DNA from: an uncultured Sutterella sp.
GTDB lineage: Bacteria; Pseudomonadota; Gammaproteobacteria; Burkholderiales; Burkholderiaceae_F
NCBI GenBank assembly: GCA_900767875.1
Contig: CAAGAT010000017.1
Location: forward strand, 3,395 to 67,394
DNA length: 64,000 nucleotides
Direction: 5' to 3'
Shown here: positions 53,379 to 63,825 of the stretch, piece by piece
How the letters are laid out: the number at the start of each line of letters is the position of its first letter
How positions within the stretch are numbered: position 1 is the stretch's first letter
Program-made: the position numbers and the translations under genes
The notes under the pieces: model-generated
Seen by the model: only the letters and a program-made list of their open reading frames with translations
Told to the model about the DNA's origin: nothing
The model's database searches: none

Positions 53379-53449
53379 AAACGGCTCTTTTCCGAACCGA
53401 CCGGCGGCATGTTCGCCCGGCAGGCTCGCGGAAAGGGCCGTTTTCTTTT
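53379..53449 (+). terminator. Terminator of the atp operon
   Basis: AAACGGCTCTTTTCCG (53379-53394) pairs, with one bulge, to CGGAAAGGGCCGTTTT (53429-53444), followed by CTTTT. It lies 34 bases after atpC. Confidence 0.75.
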
Positions 53450-53543
53450 GCGCCGAATCGCAACGGCGGCCGCCATGCGCTAGCATTAAGACACTTCCGC
53501 CGTGCGGCGGGCAATTGAGTGATTTTCAGGAAAGGATATCGCG

Positions 53544-53960
53544 ATGGACGCACAAGACTTTACGGATGTGATTCAGGTCTGCACCGACGGCAGCAGCCTG
53601 TCGGCAAAGGGCATCACGACCGCCGTGGAATTGGCCCAGACCATGGGCCTGCCCCTGCTGGGCATGACCGTCGTCAAGGGGGAAGTGCCCGCCGACGGTC
53701 TGGAAGGGGAACCCGCGGAAGTGCGCGAGCGTCTCGATGTCGTGGCCAAGCAGGCGCAGGAGGCCGGCGTGCGCTATCGCATCATCGCCGAACATGCCGC
53801 CACGCCGCACGAGGGCATTCTCGACGTGGCCATGCGCTACGACGCGCGCTTCATCGTGATGGCCAGCCGTGGCCTGAGCTCTCTGGGTAGCCTGTTCCTG
53901 GGATCGGAAACCCAGAAGACTCTGGCCGAAGCCGACCGCCCGGTGCTGGTGATCCGTTAA
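53544..53960 (+). CDS. Universal stress protein (UspA family)
   Basis: The 138-residue single-domain protein has IQVCTDGSSLSAKGITTAVELA at the N-terminus and the ATP-binding motif MASRGLSSLGSLFLGSETQ (G-2x-G-9x-G-S/T type) near the C-terminus, ending VLVIR. Such proteins aid survival under stress; the exact role is unknown. AAAGGA lies before the ATG. Its last bases overlap the end of the convergent DUF167 gene by four. Confidence 0.92.
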   Translation: MDAQDFTDVIQVCTDGSSLSAKGITTAVELAQTMGLPLLGMTVVKGEVPADGLEGEPAEVRERLDVVAKQAQEAGVRYRIIAEHAATPHEGILDVAMRYDARFIVMASRGLSSLGSLFLGSETQKTLAEADRPVLVIR

Positions 53961-54316
53961 TTGTCCGTCGGCATCAGTTTGACGACCACCCACTCGGGGG
54001 TGACGCCCTCGATGCGCACGCGCTTTTCGCGGTTCGTGTCCCCCGCAATCAAGGTGACGGCCGACTTGGCCGTCCCGAGCTCCTTGGCCAGAAAGGAACA
54101 GAGCTTGGCGTTGGCCTTGCCGTCGACGGGCGGCGCGGCCAGCGCCACCTTGAGTCTGCCGTCAAAAAGCCCCGCCACGGCATCCTTTTTGGCACCCGGC
54201 CTCGCGTGAACGCTCACGACAACGCCGTCGCCGTCCGCTCTTAACCAAGAACAAAGGGTTGGTGTGCGAGAATCCGTATTTTCTCGGACGCTTAGTTGAG
54301 ATTTTGTTTTTCCCAT
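53957..54316 (-). CDS. DUF167 (YggU-like) family protein
   Basis: The 119-residue protein has the DUF167 core VSVHARPGAKKDAVAGL...LAAPPVDGKANAKLCSFLAKEL and AGDTNREKRVRIEG. The family function is unknown. ATG 54316 is the closest start that keeps the WLRADGDGVVV segment. It shares the palindrome CATG (54314-54317) with the hemE start on the other strand, so the two 5' ends overlap. Confidence 0.8.
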   Translation of the reverse strand: MGKTKSQLSVRENTDSRTPTLCSWLRADGDGVVVSVHARPGAKKDAVAGLFDGRLKVALAAPPVDGKANAKLCSFLAKELGTAKSAVTLIAGDTNREKRVRIEGVTPEWVVVKLMPTDN

Positions 54317-55382
54317 GAAACCGACCAACGATACTTTCCTGCGTGCGCTCAAACGCGAACATACCGACTATACCCCACTGTGGCTGATGCGCCAGGCGGG
54401 CCGCTACCTGCCCGAATACAACGCCACGCGCGCGCGTCTGGGCTCGTTCCTGGCCCTGGCCAAGTCGCCCGAGGCGGCCTGTGAGGTGACGCTGCAGCCC
54501 GTGGAACGTTTCGGCTTGGATGCCGCCATTCTCTTTTCGGACATCCTGACCGTGCCCGACGCGATGGGCTTGGGGTTGAGTTTCGTGGCCGGCGAAGGCC
54601 CCGTCTTTGCCAAGCCCGTGCGCACCGAAGAGGACGTCAACGCCCTGTACGTGCCCGACATGGAGGAAAAGCTCGGCTACGTGACGCAGGCCGTGCGCGT
54701 CATTCGCCGCGAACTCAATAACCGCGTGCCGCTCATCGGCTTTTCGGGCTCGCCCTTCACGCTGGCCTGCTACATGGTCGAAGGCGGCGGCTCGCGCGAC
54801 TTTGCGACCATCAAGAAGATGTTGTACACGCGCCCGGACCTGCTCGAGCGCATTCTCGACGTCAACGCCCGCGCCGTGACGGCCTACCTCAACGCCCAGA
54901 TCGAAGCGGGCGCTCAGGCCGTGCAGATTTTCGACACCTGGGGCGGCGCCCTGGCCGACGGCTGCTTTGAGAACTTCAGTCTCAAGTACATGCAGCGGAT
55001 TATCGAGGGCCTCAAGCGCGAAAACGACGGCGAGAAGGTGCCCGTCATTGTCTTTACCAAGGGCGGCGGCCTGTGGCTTGAGGCCATGGCCCAAAGCGGC
55101 GCCGACTGCATTGGCCTGGATTGGACAGTGAACCTCACCAAGGCCCGCGCCGGCGTGCAGGATAAGGTCGCCCTGCAGGGCAACCTCGATCCGACGGTTC
55201 TTTTTGCCGGTGAAGAGGCCATCCGCCGCGAAGCGCGCCGCGTCATCGACAGCTTCGGTCCGGTGGGCAACGGCGGGCACGTCTTTAACCTCGGCCACGG
55301 CATCAGTCAGCACACCGATCCGGAAGCGGTCCGCATTCTGGTCGACGAAGTGCACAACTATTCGCGCAAGATGCACGGCTAA
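54315..55382 (+). CDS. hemE: Uroporphyrinogen decarboxylase
   Basis: HemE converts uroporphyrinogen III to coproporphyrinogen III in heme synthesis. The 355-residue protein has WLMRQAGRYLPEYNATRA, the ILFSDILTVPDAMG active-site segment with catalytic Asp, GFSGSPFTLACYMVEGGGS and GLDWTVNL. Length is normal. Heme supply fits the cytochrome gene elsewhere in the window. Confidence 0.97.
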   Translation: MKPTNDTFLRALKREHTDYTPLWLMRQAGRYLPEYNATRARLGSFLALAKSPEAACEVTLQPVERFGLDAAILFSDILTVPDAMGLGLSFVAGEGPVFAKPVRTEEDVNALYVPDMEEKLGYVTQAVRVIRRELNNRVPLIGFSGSPFTLACYMVEGGGSRDFATIKKMLYTRPDLLERILDVNARAVTAYLNAQIEAGAQAVQIFDTWGGALADGCFENFSLKYMQRIIEGLKRENDGEKVPVIVFTKGGGLWLEAMAQSGADCIGLDWTVNLTKARAGVQDKVALQGNLDPTVLFAGEEAIRREARRVIDSFGPVGNGGHVFNLGHGISQHTDPEAVRILVDEVHNYSRKMHG

Positions 55383-55752
55383 AAAAGCTCTTGTGGAACA
55401 AGGGGGCGGCAGCCCCAAGAAGTAGTGGAAAAAGCGTTTTCCACAAAGTTATCCACAGCTTTGATCACAAGCCAAGACGCACGGGAAACCCCTCAAAACG
55501 AGGGGTTTTCTTTTGAGAAATCGCAGTAAATCACTGAATTTAAAGGATATTGTTGTAGTGCCCAGGGGCGTGTCCTCCGGTTGTCCCGCCGCAGTTATCC
55601 CCTTGCGGGACAGGGCAAAAACGTGTTTTCCACACAGTTATCCACAGGTGAGCGGCGGTTGTGCACAAGCGCCTGCCGAGGGCGAGGAGCCCGTAAAATG
55701 CCACTCACGTCGGTGACGACCAACTGATTCCGCACTCTTTTTTCATCCGCTC
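55383..55752. other. hemE-priA spacer with DnaA-box-like sites
   Basis: Two perfect TTATCCACA sites lie at 55449-55457 and 55638-55646. TTTTCCACA (one mismatch) lies at 55437-55445 and 55626-55634, and a TGTGGAACA at about 55392. The 370-base spacer holds no gene I accept. It could be a DnaA-regulated promoter for priA or a secondary DnaA-binding locus. Confidence 0.7.
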
Positions 55753-57765
55753 ATGCCATCCGCACGCTTTGTCAAAGTCCTGGTTGAGGCGCCGCTGCCC
55801 GAGCTCGATTACGCCATCGGCGACAATCCCGTGCCGCAGATCGGCGATCGGGTGCTCGTGCCCTTGGGATCGCGCCGCGTGGTGGCCCTGGTGACGGGGC
55901 TGGCGGACACAAGCGACGTGCCCGCCGCTCGACTTAAGTCCGTGCTGCACGTTTTCAACGACGTGCCGCCCGTCTCGGACGATTGGCTGCGGCTGATGAG
56001 TTTTGCCGCGTACTACTACCTGCGGCCGCGCGGCGAGGCGGCTCTTTCGGCCCTGCCCACCTTTTTCCGCAAGCCGCCGACGCCCGCTTACGACAAGCGC
56101 CTTGAGCGGCTGCGCACCCTCAAGGAGCGCAAAATCGCCTATGAGCCCGCGCCCACGCTCAACGACGAGCAGCAGGCCGCGGCCGACGCCGTCTCGCTCA
56201 GCACGGGCTACGCGCCCTTTTTGCTCTTTGGCGTGACGGGCTCGGGCAAGACCGAGGTCTATCTGCACATCATCGAAAGCGTGCTGGCGCGTGATCCTCA
56301 GGCGCAGGTGATGCTGCTCGTGCCCGAAATCAACCTCACCCCGCAGCTCGAGGGGCGCGTTCGGGCGCGCTTTGCCGACCTGACCGTCGTGACGATGCAC
56401 TCAGAGTTGACGCCCATGCAGCGGGCCCGCAGTTGGCTGGCGGTGCACGAAGGGCGCGCCCGCATTCTGGTGGGCACCCGCATGGCGGTGTTCGCCAGTT
56501 TCCGAAAACTTTCGCTGGTGATCGTCGACGAAGAGCACGACGCCAGCTACAAGGCGGGCGAGGGCATGCGCTTTTCGGCCCGCGACGTGGCGCTTAAACG
56601 CGCCTACGACAACAAGATCGCCTGCGTGCTCGGTTCGGCCACGCCCTCGCTCGAGACCTGGCAGCAAATGCGGCAGGGGGCCTACAAGCGCCTGACGCTC
56701 ACGCACCGAGCCGTGGCCACGGCCCATCTGCCGCAGATGGACCTCATCGACGTGTCCAAGCGCAAGCCCGCGGTCTTTTCCGACGAGGTCAAGGAAGCGG
56801 TTACGCAGACGATTGAAGCGGGCGGCCAGGTGCTGATGTTCATCAACCGACGCGGTTACGCGCCCGTGATCAGCTGCACGGCCTGCGGCTGGGTGAGCCG
56901 CTGCGAGCACTGCTCGGGCTTTACCGTCTTTCACAAGAGCGAGGGGCGTCTTGTGTGCCACCACTGCGGGCGCAGCTACCCGGTGCCGGTGCGCTGCCCG
57001 ACCTGCGGCAACGCCGAGATCGTGCCCGTGGGCACGGGCACGCAGCGCATCGAGGAGGCCATCGCCGCGCTCTGGCCGCAGGCGCGCCTGTTGCGCATCG
57101 ACCGCGACAGCGTGCGCAGTAAGTCGGCGGCCGAGTCGGCCTTTGAGTCGGTGCACGCCGGCGACGTCGACATCGTGGTCGGCACGCAGATGATCGCCAA
57201 GGGGCACGACTTCAAGCGCGTGAGCCTGGTGGTGGTTCTCAACGCCGACGCGCAGCTCATGAGCCCGGACGTGCGCGCCGAAGAGCGGCTTTTCGCCACG
57301 CTCCTACAGGTGGCCGGCCGCGCGGGCCGCGCCGAACGCAGCGGCCGCGTGCTCATTCAGACGCGCTACCCCAAGCATCCCATCTACGCCGACATGAAGG
57401 CGCAAAACTACGAGCAGTTTGCCGAACGGCTTCTCACCGAGCGCGAGGAAAGCGCCTCGCCGCCGTTTTGCCGGCAGGCTCTTTTGACGGCGCAGGCGCG
57501 CACCCTCGAGCGTGCCCTCGGGTTTTTGCGTCGCGCCAAGGCCGCGGCCGAGGCGATGAGCCAAGAGGACATCTTCGTGTACGAGCCCGTGCCCATGTCC
57601 CTGATGCGCTTAAAGGACTGGGAGCGGGCGCAGCTGCTCGTCGAGTCGTCCTCGCGGGCAAGGCTGCACGCCTTTTTGACCGCCTGGATGGCCGAGCTTT
57701 CCAAGCCCGATGCGCGTAACACGGGCACCGAATGGACCATTGAAGTCGATCCGGCGGGCATCTGA
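55753..57765 (+). CDS. priA: Primosomal replication-restart helicase PriA
   Basis: PriA recognises stalled forks and reloads the replicative helicase. The 670-residue protein has the 3'-DNA-binding N-terminus, helicase motif I LFGVTGSGKTEVYLH, DEEHDASYK (DEAH-type) and the zinc-binding cysteine cluster CTACGW...CEHC...CHHCG...CPTCG inserted between helicase lobes, then GTGTQRIEE and VGTQMIAKGHDF. All motifs are intact. Confidence 0.96.
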   Translation: MPSARFVKVLVEAPLPELDYAIGDNPVPQIGDRVLVPLGSRRVVALVTGLADTSDVPAARLKSVLHVFNDVPPVSDDWLRLMSFAAYYYLRPRGEAALSALPTFFRKPPTPAYDKRLERLRTLKERKIAYEPAPTLNDEQQAAADAVSLSTGYAPFLLFGVTGSGKTEVYLHIIESVLARDPQAQVMLLVPEINLTPQLEGRVRARFADLTVVTMHSELTPMQRARSWLAVHEGRARILVGTRMAVFASFRKLSLVIVDEEHDASYKAGEGMRFSARDVALKRAYDNKIACVLGSATPSLETWQQMRQGAYKRLTLTHRAVATAHLPQMDLIDVSKRKPAVFSDEVKEAVTQTIEAGGQVLMFINRRGYAPVISCTACGWVSRCEHCSGFTVFHKSEGRLVCHHCGRSYPVPVRCPTCGNAEIVPVGTGTQRIEEAIAALWPQARLLRIDRDSVRSKSAAESAFESVHAGDVDIVVGTQMIAKGHDFKRVSLVVVLNADAQLMSPDVRAEERLFATLLQVAGRAGRAERSGRVLIQTRYPKHPIYADMKAQNYEQFAERLLTEREESASPPFCRQALLTAQARTLERALGFLRRAKAAAEAMSQEDIFVYEPVPMSLMRLKDWERAQLLVESSSRARLHAFLTAWMAELSKPDARNTGTEWTIEVDPAGI

Positions 57766-57821
57766 CGGGCACGTGCCGGTGCAAAGAGGAGCCTTCGGTA
57801 CGAAAGCCGCGCCGTGTTCCG

Positions 57822-57827
57822 TATAAT
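57822..57827 (+). promoter_or_regulatory. -10 element of tRNA-Arg
   Basis: A perfect TATAAT lies 12 bases before the tRNA 5' end. No good -35 at the normal spacing is visible. Confidence 0.55.
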
Positions 57828-57838
57828 GCTTGCCGTCC

Positions 57839-57914
57839 GTCGCCGTAGTTCAACTGGATAGAATATGGCCCTCCGAAGGCTGTGATGTGGGTTCGAGTCC
57901 CGCCGGCGGCACCA
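57839..57914 (+). tRNA. tRNA-Arg (anticodon CCG)
   Basis: The acceptor stem GTCGCCG (57839-57845) pairs with CGGCGGC (57904-57910) with one G-U. The anticodon loop CTCCGAA gives CCG, which reads CGG. The T arm GTGGG-TTCGAGT-CCCGC is present, and CCA is encoded at 57912-57914. A short terminator follows. Confidence 0.95.
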
Positions 57915-57931
57915 ATCTGACAGACATTCGC

Positions 57932-57955
57932 AAGCGCGCTCGGGCGCGCTTTTTT
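57932..57955 (+). terminator. Terminator after tRNA-Arg
   Basis: AAGCGCGC (57932-57939) pairs with GCGCGCTT (57944-57951), loop TCGG, followed by TTTT. Confidence 0.9.
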
Positions 57956-57975
57956 GCTAAAAGGACACCCTGCAG

Positions 57976-58392
57976 ATGGTCAATCCCGTTGAAATGAGCC
58001 TGCACAAGAAGAGCAAGCGCTTTGACATTGCCTTCGACGACGGCAGCAGTTACTCGTTTACCTTCGAATTTCTCCGCGTCTTTTCCCCCTCGGCCGACGT
58101 GACCGGTCACACGCCCGATCAGGCCAAGCTGCAGGTCGGCAAGCGCGACGCCGACGTGCGGGCCGTCGAGCCCACGGGCCGCTACGCCCTGCGCTTTATC
58201 TTTGACGACGGCCACGACTCGGGCATCTACAGCTGGGAGTACCTCAAGGACATCGGCTCGCGTCAGGACGAGCTCTGGGCCGGTTATCTGCAGGACCTCA
58301 AGGAGGCGGGCGCAAGCCGCGACCCGGCCGATCCGGCCAACGTGCCCTTCATGCCCAAGCCCAAGGCCACGTGCCCGTCGCATCAACACTGA
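57976..58392 (+). CDS. DUF971 domain protein
   Basis: The 138-residue protein contains the DUF971 domain also found at the N-terminus of gamma-butyrobetaine hydroxylase (FDIAFDDGSSYSFTFEFLRVFSPSA...GRYALRFIFDDGHDSGIYSWEYL). Free-standing copies are common next to ubiE in betaproteobacteria, as here. Function is unknown; metal or iron-sulfur links have been proposed for the domain. Confidence 0.88.
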   Translation: MVNPVEMSLHKKSKRFDIAFDDGSSYSFTFEFLRVFSPSADVTGHTPDQAKLQVGKRDADVRAVEPTGRYALRFIFDDGHDSGIYSWEYLKDIGSRQDELWAGYLQDLKEAGASRDPADPANVPFMPKPKATCPSHQH

Positions 58393-58409
58393 GTCCAGAG
58401 AGCCTGAAA

Positions 58410-59162
58410 GTGAATCAGCCCGAACGCGATCAAAAGCAGGTGGATTTCGGCTACCGTGCCGTGCCCGAAAAGGAAAAGGAAGAGGACGTCAAAGCGGTCT
58501 TCGAGTCCGTGGCCAAGCGCTACGACCTGATGAACGACATCCTGAGTTTCGGCATGCACCGCGCCTGGAAACGCACCTGCGTGGAACTGTCGGGCGCCAA
58601 GCCCGGCGACAAGGTGCTCGACATCGCCTCGGGCACCTGCGACATGGCTATCCGCTACGGGGCCGTCGTGGGTCAGAGCGGGGAAGTGTGGGCCACCGAC
58701 ATCAACCACGAGATGATCAAGGAAGGCGTCAAGCGCCTCAAGGCCGTCGGCAGCCAGGCGCATGTTGCCATTTGTGACTGCGAAGAGCTGCCCTTTGAAG
58801 ACAACTACTTCGATGTGGCGGTCGTCAGCTTCGGGTTGCGCAACATGACGCACAAGGATCGGGCGCTGCGCGAAATGATGCGCGTGGTGCGCCCGGGCGG
58901 CCGTGTGGTGGTGCTCGAATTCAGCCGCTGCTGGAAGATCGTCAAGCCCTTCTACGACCTGTATTCCTTCAAGCTGATGCCGTGGCTCGGGAAAAAGATC
59001 GCGGGCGACGCCGAAAGCTATCGGTACCTCGCGGAATCCATCCGCATGCATCCCGATCAGGAAACCCTGGCAGGCATCATGACCCAGGTCGGGCTCGATC
59101 GGGTCACCTACAAGAACATGACCTTCGGGGTGTGCGCCCTGCACATCGGCCTCAAGCCCTGA
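58410..59162 (+). CDS. ubiE: Bifunctional demethylmenaquinone/ubiquinone C-methyltransferase
   Basis: UbiE/MenG performs a SAM-dependent ring methylation in ubiquinone and menaquinone synthesis. The 250-residue protein shows FESVAKRYDLMNDILSFGMHR, the SAM motif KVLDIASGTCDMAIR, FGLRNMTHKDRALREMMRV and RPGGRVVVLEFS. GTG 58410 gives a family-normal length; GTG 58371 adds 13 residues. With the menA-like gene at 18.5 kb it supports menaquinone production. Confidence 0.93.
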   Translation: MNQPERDQKQVDFGYRAVPEKEKEEDVKAVFESVAKRYDLMNDILSFGMHRAWKRTCVELSGAKPGDKVLDIASGTCDMAIRYGAVVGQSGEVWATDINHEMIKEGVKRLKAVGSQAHVAICDCEELPFEDNYFDVAVVSFGLRNMTHKDRALREMMRVVRPGGRVVVLEFSRCWKIVKPFYDLYSFKLMPWLGKKIAGDAESYRYLAESIRMHPDQETLAGIMTQVGLDRVTYKNMTFGVCALHIGLKP

Positions 59163-59321
59163 TCGGCCCGCGTTCCGACGCAACACAATTACACACACAT
59201 CAACGAAAACACCTGCTCGTCAGGCCGCGGCGTTCCCGTAAAATGTGCGGACGCCGTCGGTAACGGACGCGCAGGTGTTTGCGTGTCGGACGGCGGTCCA
59301 ATGCAATTTTCCAAGGAAAAA

Positions 59322-60332
59322 ATGAAAAAGATTCTTGCCCTTATGGCTGTTGGTTTGGTGATGTTCACCACGGTGATTGACAGTGCGGAAGCCGCCCGTC
59401 GTCTCGGCGGCGGCGCCAGCCTCGGTCGCTCGGCTCCGGCCCTGCGTCAGGCCGCGCCCGCGCCGCAGGCCCCGGGCCTGCAGGGGCAGGCCGCGCGTCA
59501 GAACGCCGCCTCCACCCAGAAGGCTCCCGCTGCGGCCAATGCTGCGGCCAATGCCGCCAAGCCCTCCATGATGCGCAACATCCTGATGGGGGCGGCCGCC
59601 GCCCTGGGTATCACGGCTCTTTTGAGCGCCCTGGGCCTGTCCGAAGGCCTCGGTCAGATCATCATGATCGTTCTGATGGCCCTCGTGCTCTTCTTTGTGG
59701 TGCGTATGGTGCTCGGCCGCTTTGCCTCCCGCGCCGCCGGTGCCGGCGCCGCTTCGGCCGCCGCGCCGCGCGGCTACGCGCAGCAGGCGGAACCGGCGCA
59801 GAACAGCTACAGCCAGGCTCAGCCGCAACAGCCGGCTGCCGCCGAACCGGCCTTCAAGCCCGAAGCGATGGGCACCCGTGCGGGCAGCGTGATGGACATG
59901 TTCTCGCGCCAGGGTGAGGCCGCTCAGGGCCAGGCCGCCGACGGTCTGGAAATTCCGGCCGGCTTTGACGCCGAAGGCTTTGAAAAGGTCGCCAAGGAAA
60001 ACTTCGTGCGCCTGCAGAAGGCCTGGGATACGGGCGACTACAACTCGCTGGCCGACTTTACGACCGACGAGCTCTTCATCGAACTGACGCACCGCCTGCG
60101 CGAGCGCGGCGGCGCCAAGCAGACGAGCGAGATCGTCAACCTCGACGTCAAGCTCCTGGGTGTGGCCAAGATGGCCGACGCGGCCGAACACATCGCCGTG
60201 GTCGAATTCAAGGGCGCCATGAAGTTTGACGGCGAATTCGAACAGGTCGACGAGCGCTGGGTGCTCGTGCGCAAGGACGACGACTCGAGCGGCTGGCTGC
60301 TGGCCGGCATCGAGCAGGCCGACGCCCAATAA
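59322..60332 (+). CDS. Tim44-like domain membrane/secreted protein
   Basis: The 336-residue protein has an N-terminal signal-like segment (MKKILALMAVGLVMFTTVI), an Ala/Gly/Pro-rich region, a hydrophobic hairpin (about 95-140) and a C-terminal Tim44-like domain (FEKVAKENFVRLQKAWDTGD...GWLLAGIEQ). Bacterial Tim44-like proteins sit in or at the membrane with unknown function. ATG 59322 follows AAGGA; in-frame starts at 59301 and 59283 are weaker. Confidence 0.82.
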   Translation: MKKILALMAVGLVMFTTVIDSAEAARRLGGGASLGRSAPALRQAAPAPQAPGLQGQAARQNAASTQKAPAAANAAANAAKPSMMRNILMGAAAALGITALLSALGLSEGLGQIIMIVLMALVLFFVVRMVLGRFASRAAGAGAASAAAPRGYAQQAEPAQNSYSQAQPQQPAAAEPAFKPEAMGTRAGSVMDMFSRQGEAAQGQAADGLEIPAGFDAEGFEKVAKENFVRLQKAWDTGDYNSLADFTTDELFIELTHRLRERGGAKQTSEIVNLDVKLLGVAKMADAAEHIAVVEFKGAMKFDGEFEQVDERWVLVRKDDDSSGWLLAGIEQADAQ

Positions 60333-60354
60333 CGCGCGACGACGCCCGATCCAC

Positions 60355-60391
60355 AAACCGCCGACGGCTGCGTGCCCGAGGCGGTTTTTTT
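60355..60391 (+). terminator. Terminator after the Tim44-domain gene
   Basis: AAACCGCC (60355-60362) pairs with GGCGGTTT (60380-60387), followed by TTTT. It lies 23 bases after the stop. Confidence 0.85.
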
Positions 60392-60500
60392 CGATCGCAC
60401 AAAGCTGCGTGCCGATGGCACAATTGAGGCGAAGTTTTTACCCACCCCGCCCGAATCCCACCGAAAGACAAAAGGGCGCATCACAAAAGGATCCACCGTC

Positions 60501-61895
60501 ATGATCAACGTCGTTATTCTCGCCGCGGGCCAAGGCAAGCGCATGCGCTCGAGCCTGCCCAAGGTGCTGCAGCCGCTGGCCGGCACCCCGATGCTCGGTC
60601 ACGTGCTGCAAAGCGTCAAACAACTCGCCGACGTCTCGCGTACCGTCGTCGTGGTCGGCTGCGGCGCCGAGGCCGTCAAGGCCGCCTTCGGCGGCCACGA
60701 GAGCCTGCGCTTTGCGCTGCAGCAGCCGCAGATGGGCACGGGCCACGCCCTGCAGTGCGCGCTGCCCGAACTCGATCCGGCGGCCGACTACACGCTCGTG
60801 CTCTTGGGCGACGTGCCGCTCGTGCAGCCCGAGACGATCGAACGACTGATGGCCGCCGCCGGCGACGGCATGGCCATTCTCACCACCGTGCTGCGCAACC
60901 CCACCGGTTACGGGCGCATCCTGCGCCAGAAGGGCCGCATCGTGGCCATCGTCGAGCAAAAGGACGCCACGGAAGGCCAAAAGCAGATCCGCGAAGTCAA
61001 CACCGGCATCATGCTGCTGCCCACGGCGCGCCTGGCCGGGTGGCTCTCGGAACTCAAGACCTCCAACGCCCAGGGCGAGTATTACCTTACCGACGTCATT
61101 GGCCTGGCGGTGCGCGACGGCGTGCGCATCAATTCGGCCCGTCCGCGCCGCAGCTTTGAAGTCGAGGGGGTCAACTCCAAGACGCAGCTGGCGCGCCTCG
61201 AGGGCATCTGGCAGGATCACCTGGCCGAACAGCTCACCGAAAGCGGCGTAACCGTGCTCGATCCCTCGCGCCTGGATATCCGCGGCAAACTCACCTGCGG
61301 CACCGACGTGACGATCGACGTGGGCTGCATCTTCGAGGGCGAAGTGACGCTCGGCGACAACGTCTACGTGGGTCCCTACTGCGTCATCCGCAACGCGCAC
61401 ATCGCCGCGGGCACGCGCATTGAGGCCTTTACGCACATTGACTCGGCCACGGTGGGCGCGCTCGCCAAAATCGGGCCCTATTCGCGTCTGCGTCCGGGCG
61501 CCGAGCTTGCCGACGAGGTGCACGTGGGCAACTTCGTGGAAATCAAGAAGTCGACGGTCGGAGAGGGCTCCAAGGTCAATCACCTTTCCTACATCGGCGA
61601 CACGACGATGGGCGCGGGCGTCAACATCGGCGCGGGCACGATCACGTGCAACTACAACGGCGTCGAAAAGTTCCGCACCGAAATCGGCGACAAGGCCTTC
61701 ATTGGCTCGGGCACGCAGCTTGTGGCTCCCGTCAAGGTCGGCGCCAAGGCCACGATCGGCGCGGGCACGACCCTGACGCGCAACGCCCCCGAAGGCAAGC
61801 TCACGCTCGGTAGGGCCCGTCAGACCACCATTGAGGGCTGGATGCCGCCCGTGCCGCAGGGTTACACGTTTGTGGAAAAGGCGCCGGAGGACTGA
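60501..61895 (+). CDS. glmU: Bifunctional GlmU: glucosamine-1-P acetyltransferase / GlcNAc-1-P uridyltransferase
   Basis: GlmU makes UDP-GlcNAc for peptidoglycan and lipopolysaccharide. The 464-residue protein has the pyrophosphorylase motif ILAAGQGKRMRSSLPKVL, QMGTGHALQCAL, and a left-handed beta-helix with hexapeptide repeats (from about 250, e.g. GAGVNIGAGTITCNYNGVEK) ending at the acetyl-CoA site. ATG 60501 matches the family start; an upstream in-frame start adds 43 unsupported residues. It is followed by glmS after two bases. Confidence 0.96.
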   Translation: MINVVILAAGQGKRMRSSLPKVLQPLAGTPMLGHVLQSVKQLADVSRTVVVVGCGAEAVKAAFGGHESLRFALQQPQMGTGHALQCALPELDPAADYTLVLLGDVPLVQPETIERLMAAAGDGMAILTTVLRNPTGYGRILRQKGRIVAIVEQKDATEGQKQIREVNTGIMLLPTARLAGWLSELKTSNAQGEYYLTDVIGLAVRDGVRINSARPRRSFEVEGVNSKTQLARLEGIWQDHLAEQLTESGVTVLDPSRLDIRGKLTCGTDVTIDVGCIFEGEVTLGDNVYVGPYCVIRNAHIAAGTRIEAFTHIDSATVGALAKIGPYSRLRPGAELADEVHVGNFVEIKKSTVGEGSKVNHLSYIGDTTMGAGVNIGAGTITCNYNGVEKFRTEIGDKAFIGSGTQLVAPVKVGAKATIGAGTTLTRNAPEGKLTLGRARQTTIEGWMPPVPQGYTFVEKAPED

Positions 61896-61897
61896 GC

Positions 61898-63724
<1,827 letters not shown>

Positions 63725-63745
63725 GGCTCGACCCGACGCTCACCC

Positions 63746-63778
63746 CAAGCCGCATGACGCAAGCCGTGCGGCTTTTTT
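63746..63778 (+). terminator. Terminator of glmUS
   Basis: AAGCCGCA (63747-63754) pairs with TGCGGCTT (63767-63774), followed by TTTT. It lies 23 bases after glmS. Confidence 0.85.
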
Positions 63779-63825
63779 GCACCCGTTGAAAACAATCAAG
63801 AGGGGCAACTGAAGAGGGTGCAACT

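Noticed and set aside
55383..55752. The hemE-priA box cluster as the main oriC
   Set aside because: It has fewer boxes and no comparable AT-rich core, and the whole plus-strand atp and mnmG block would be transcribed against the fork.
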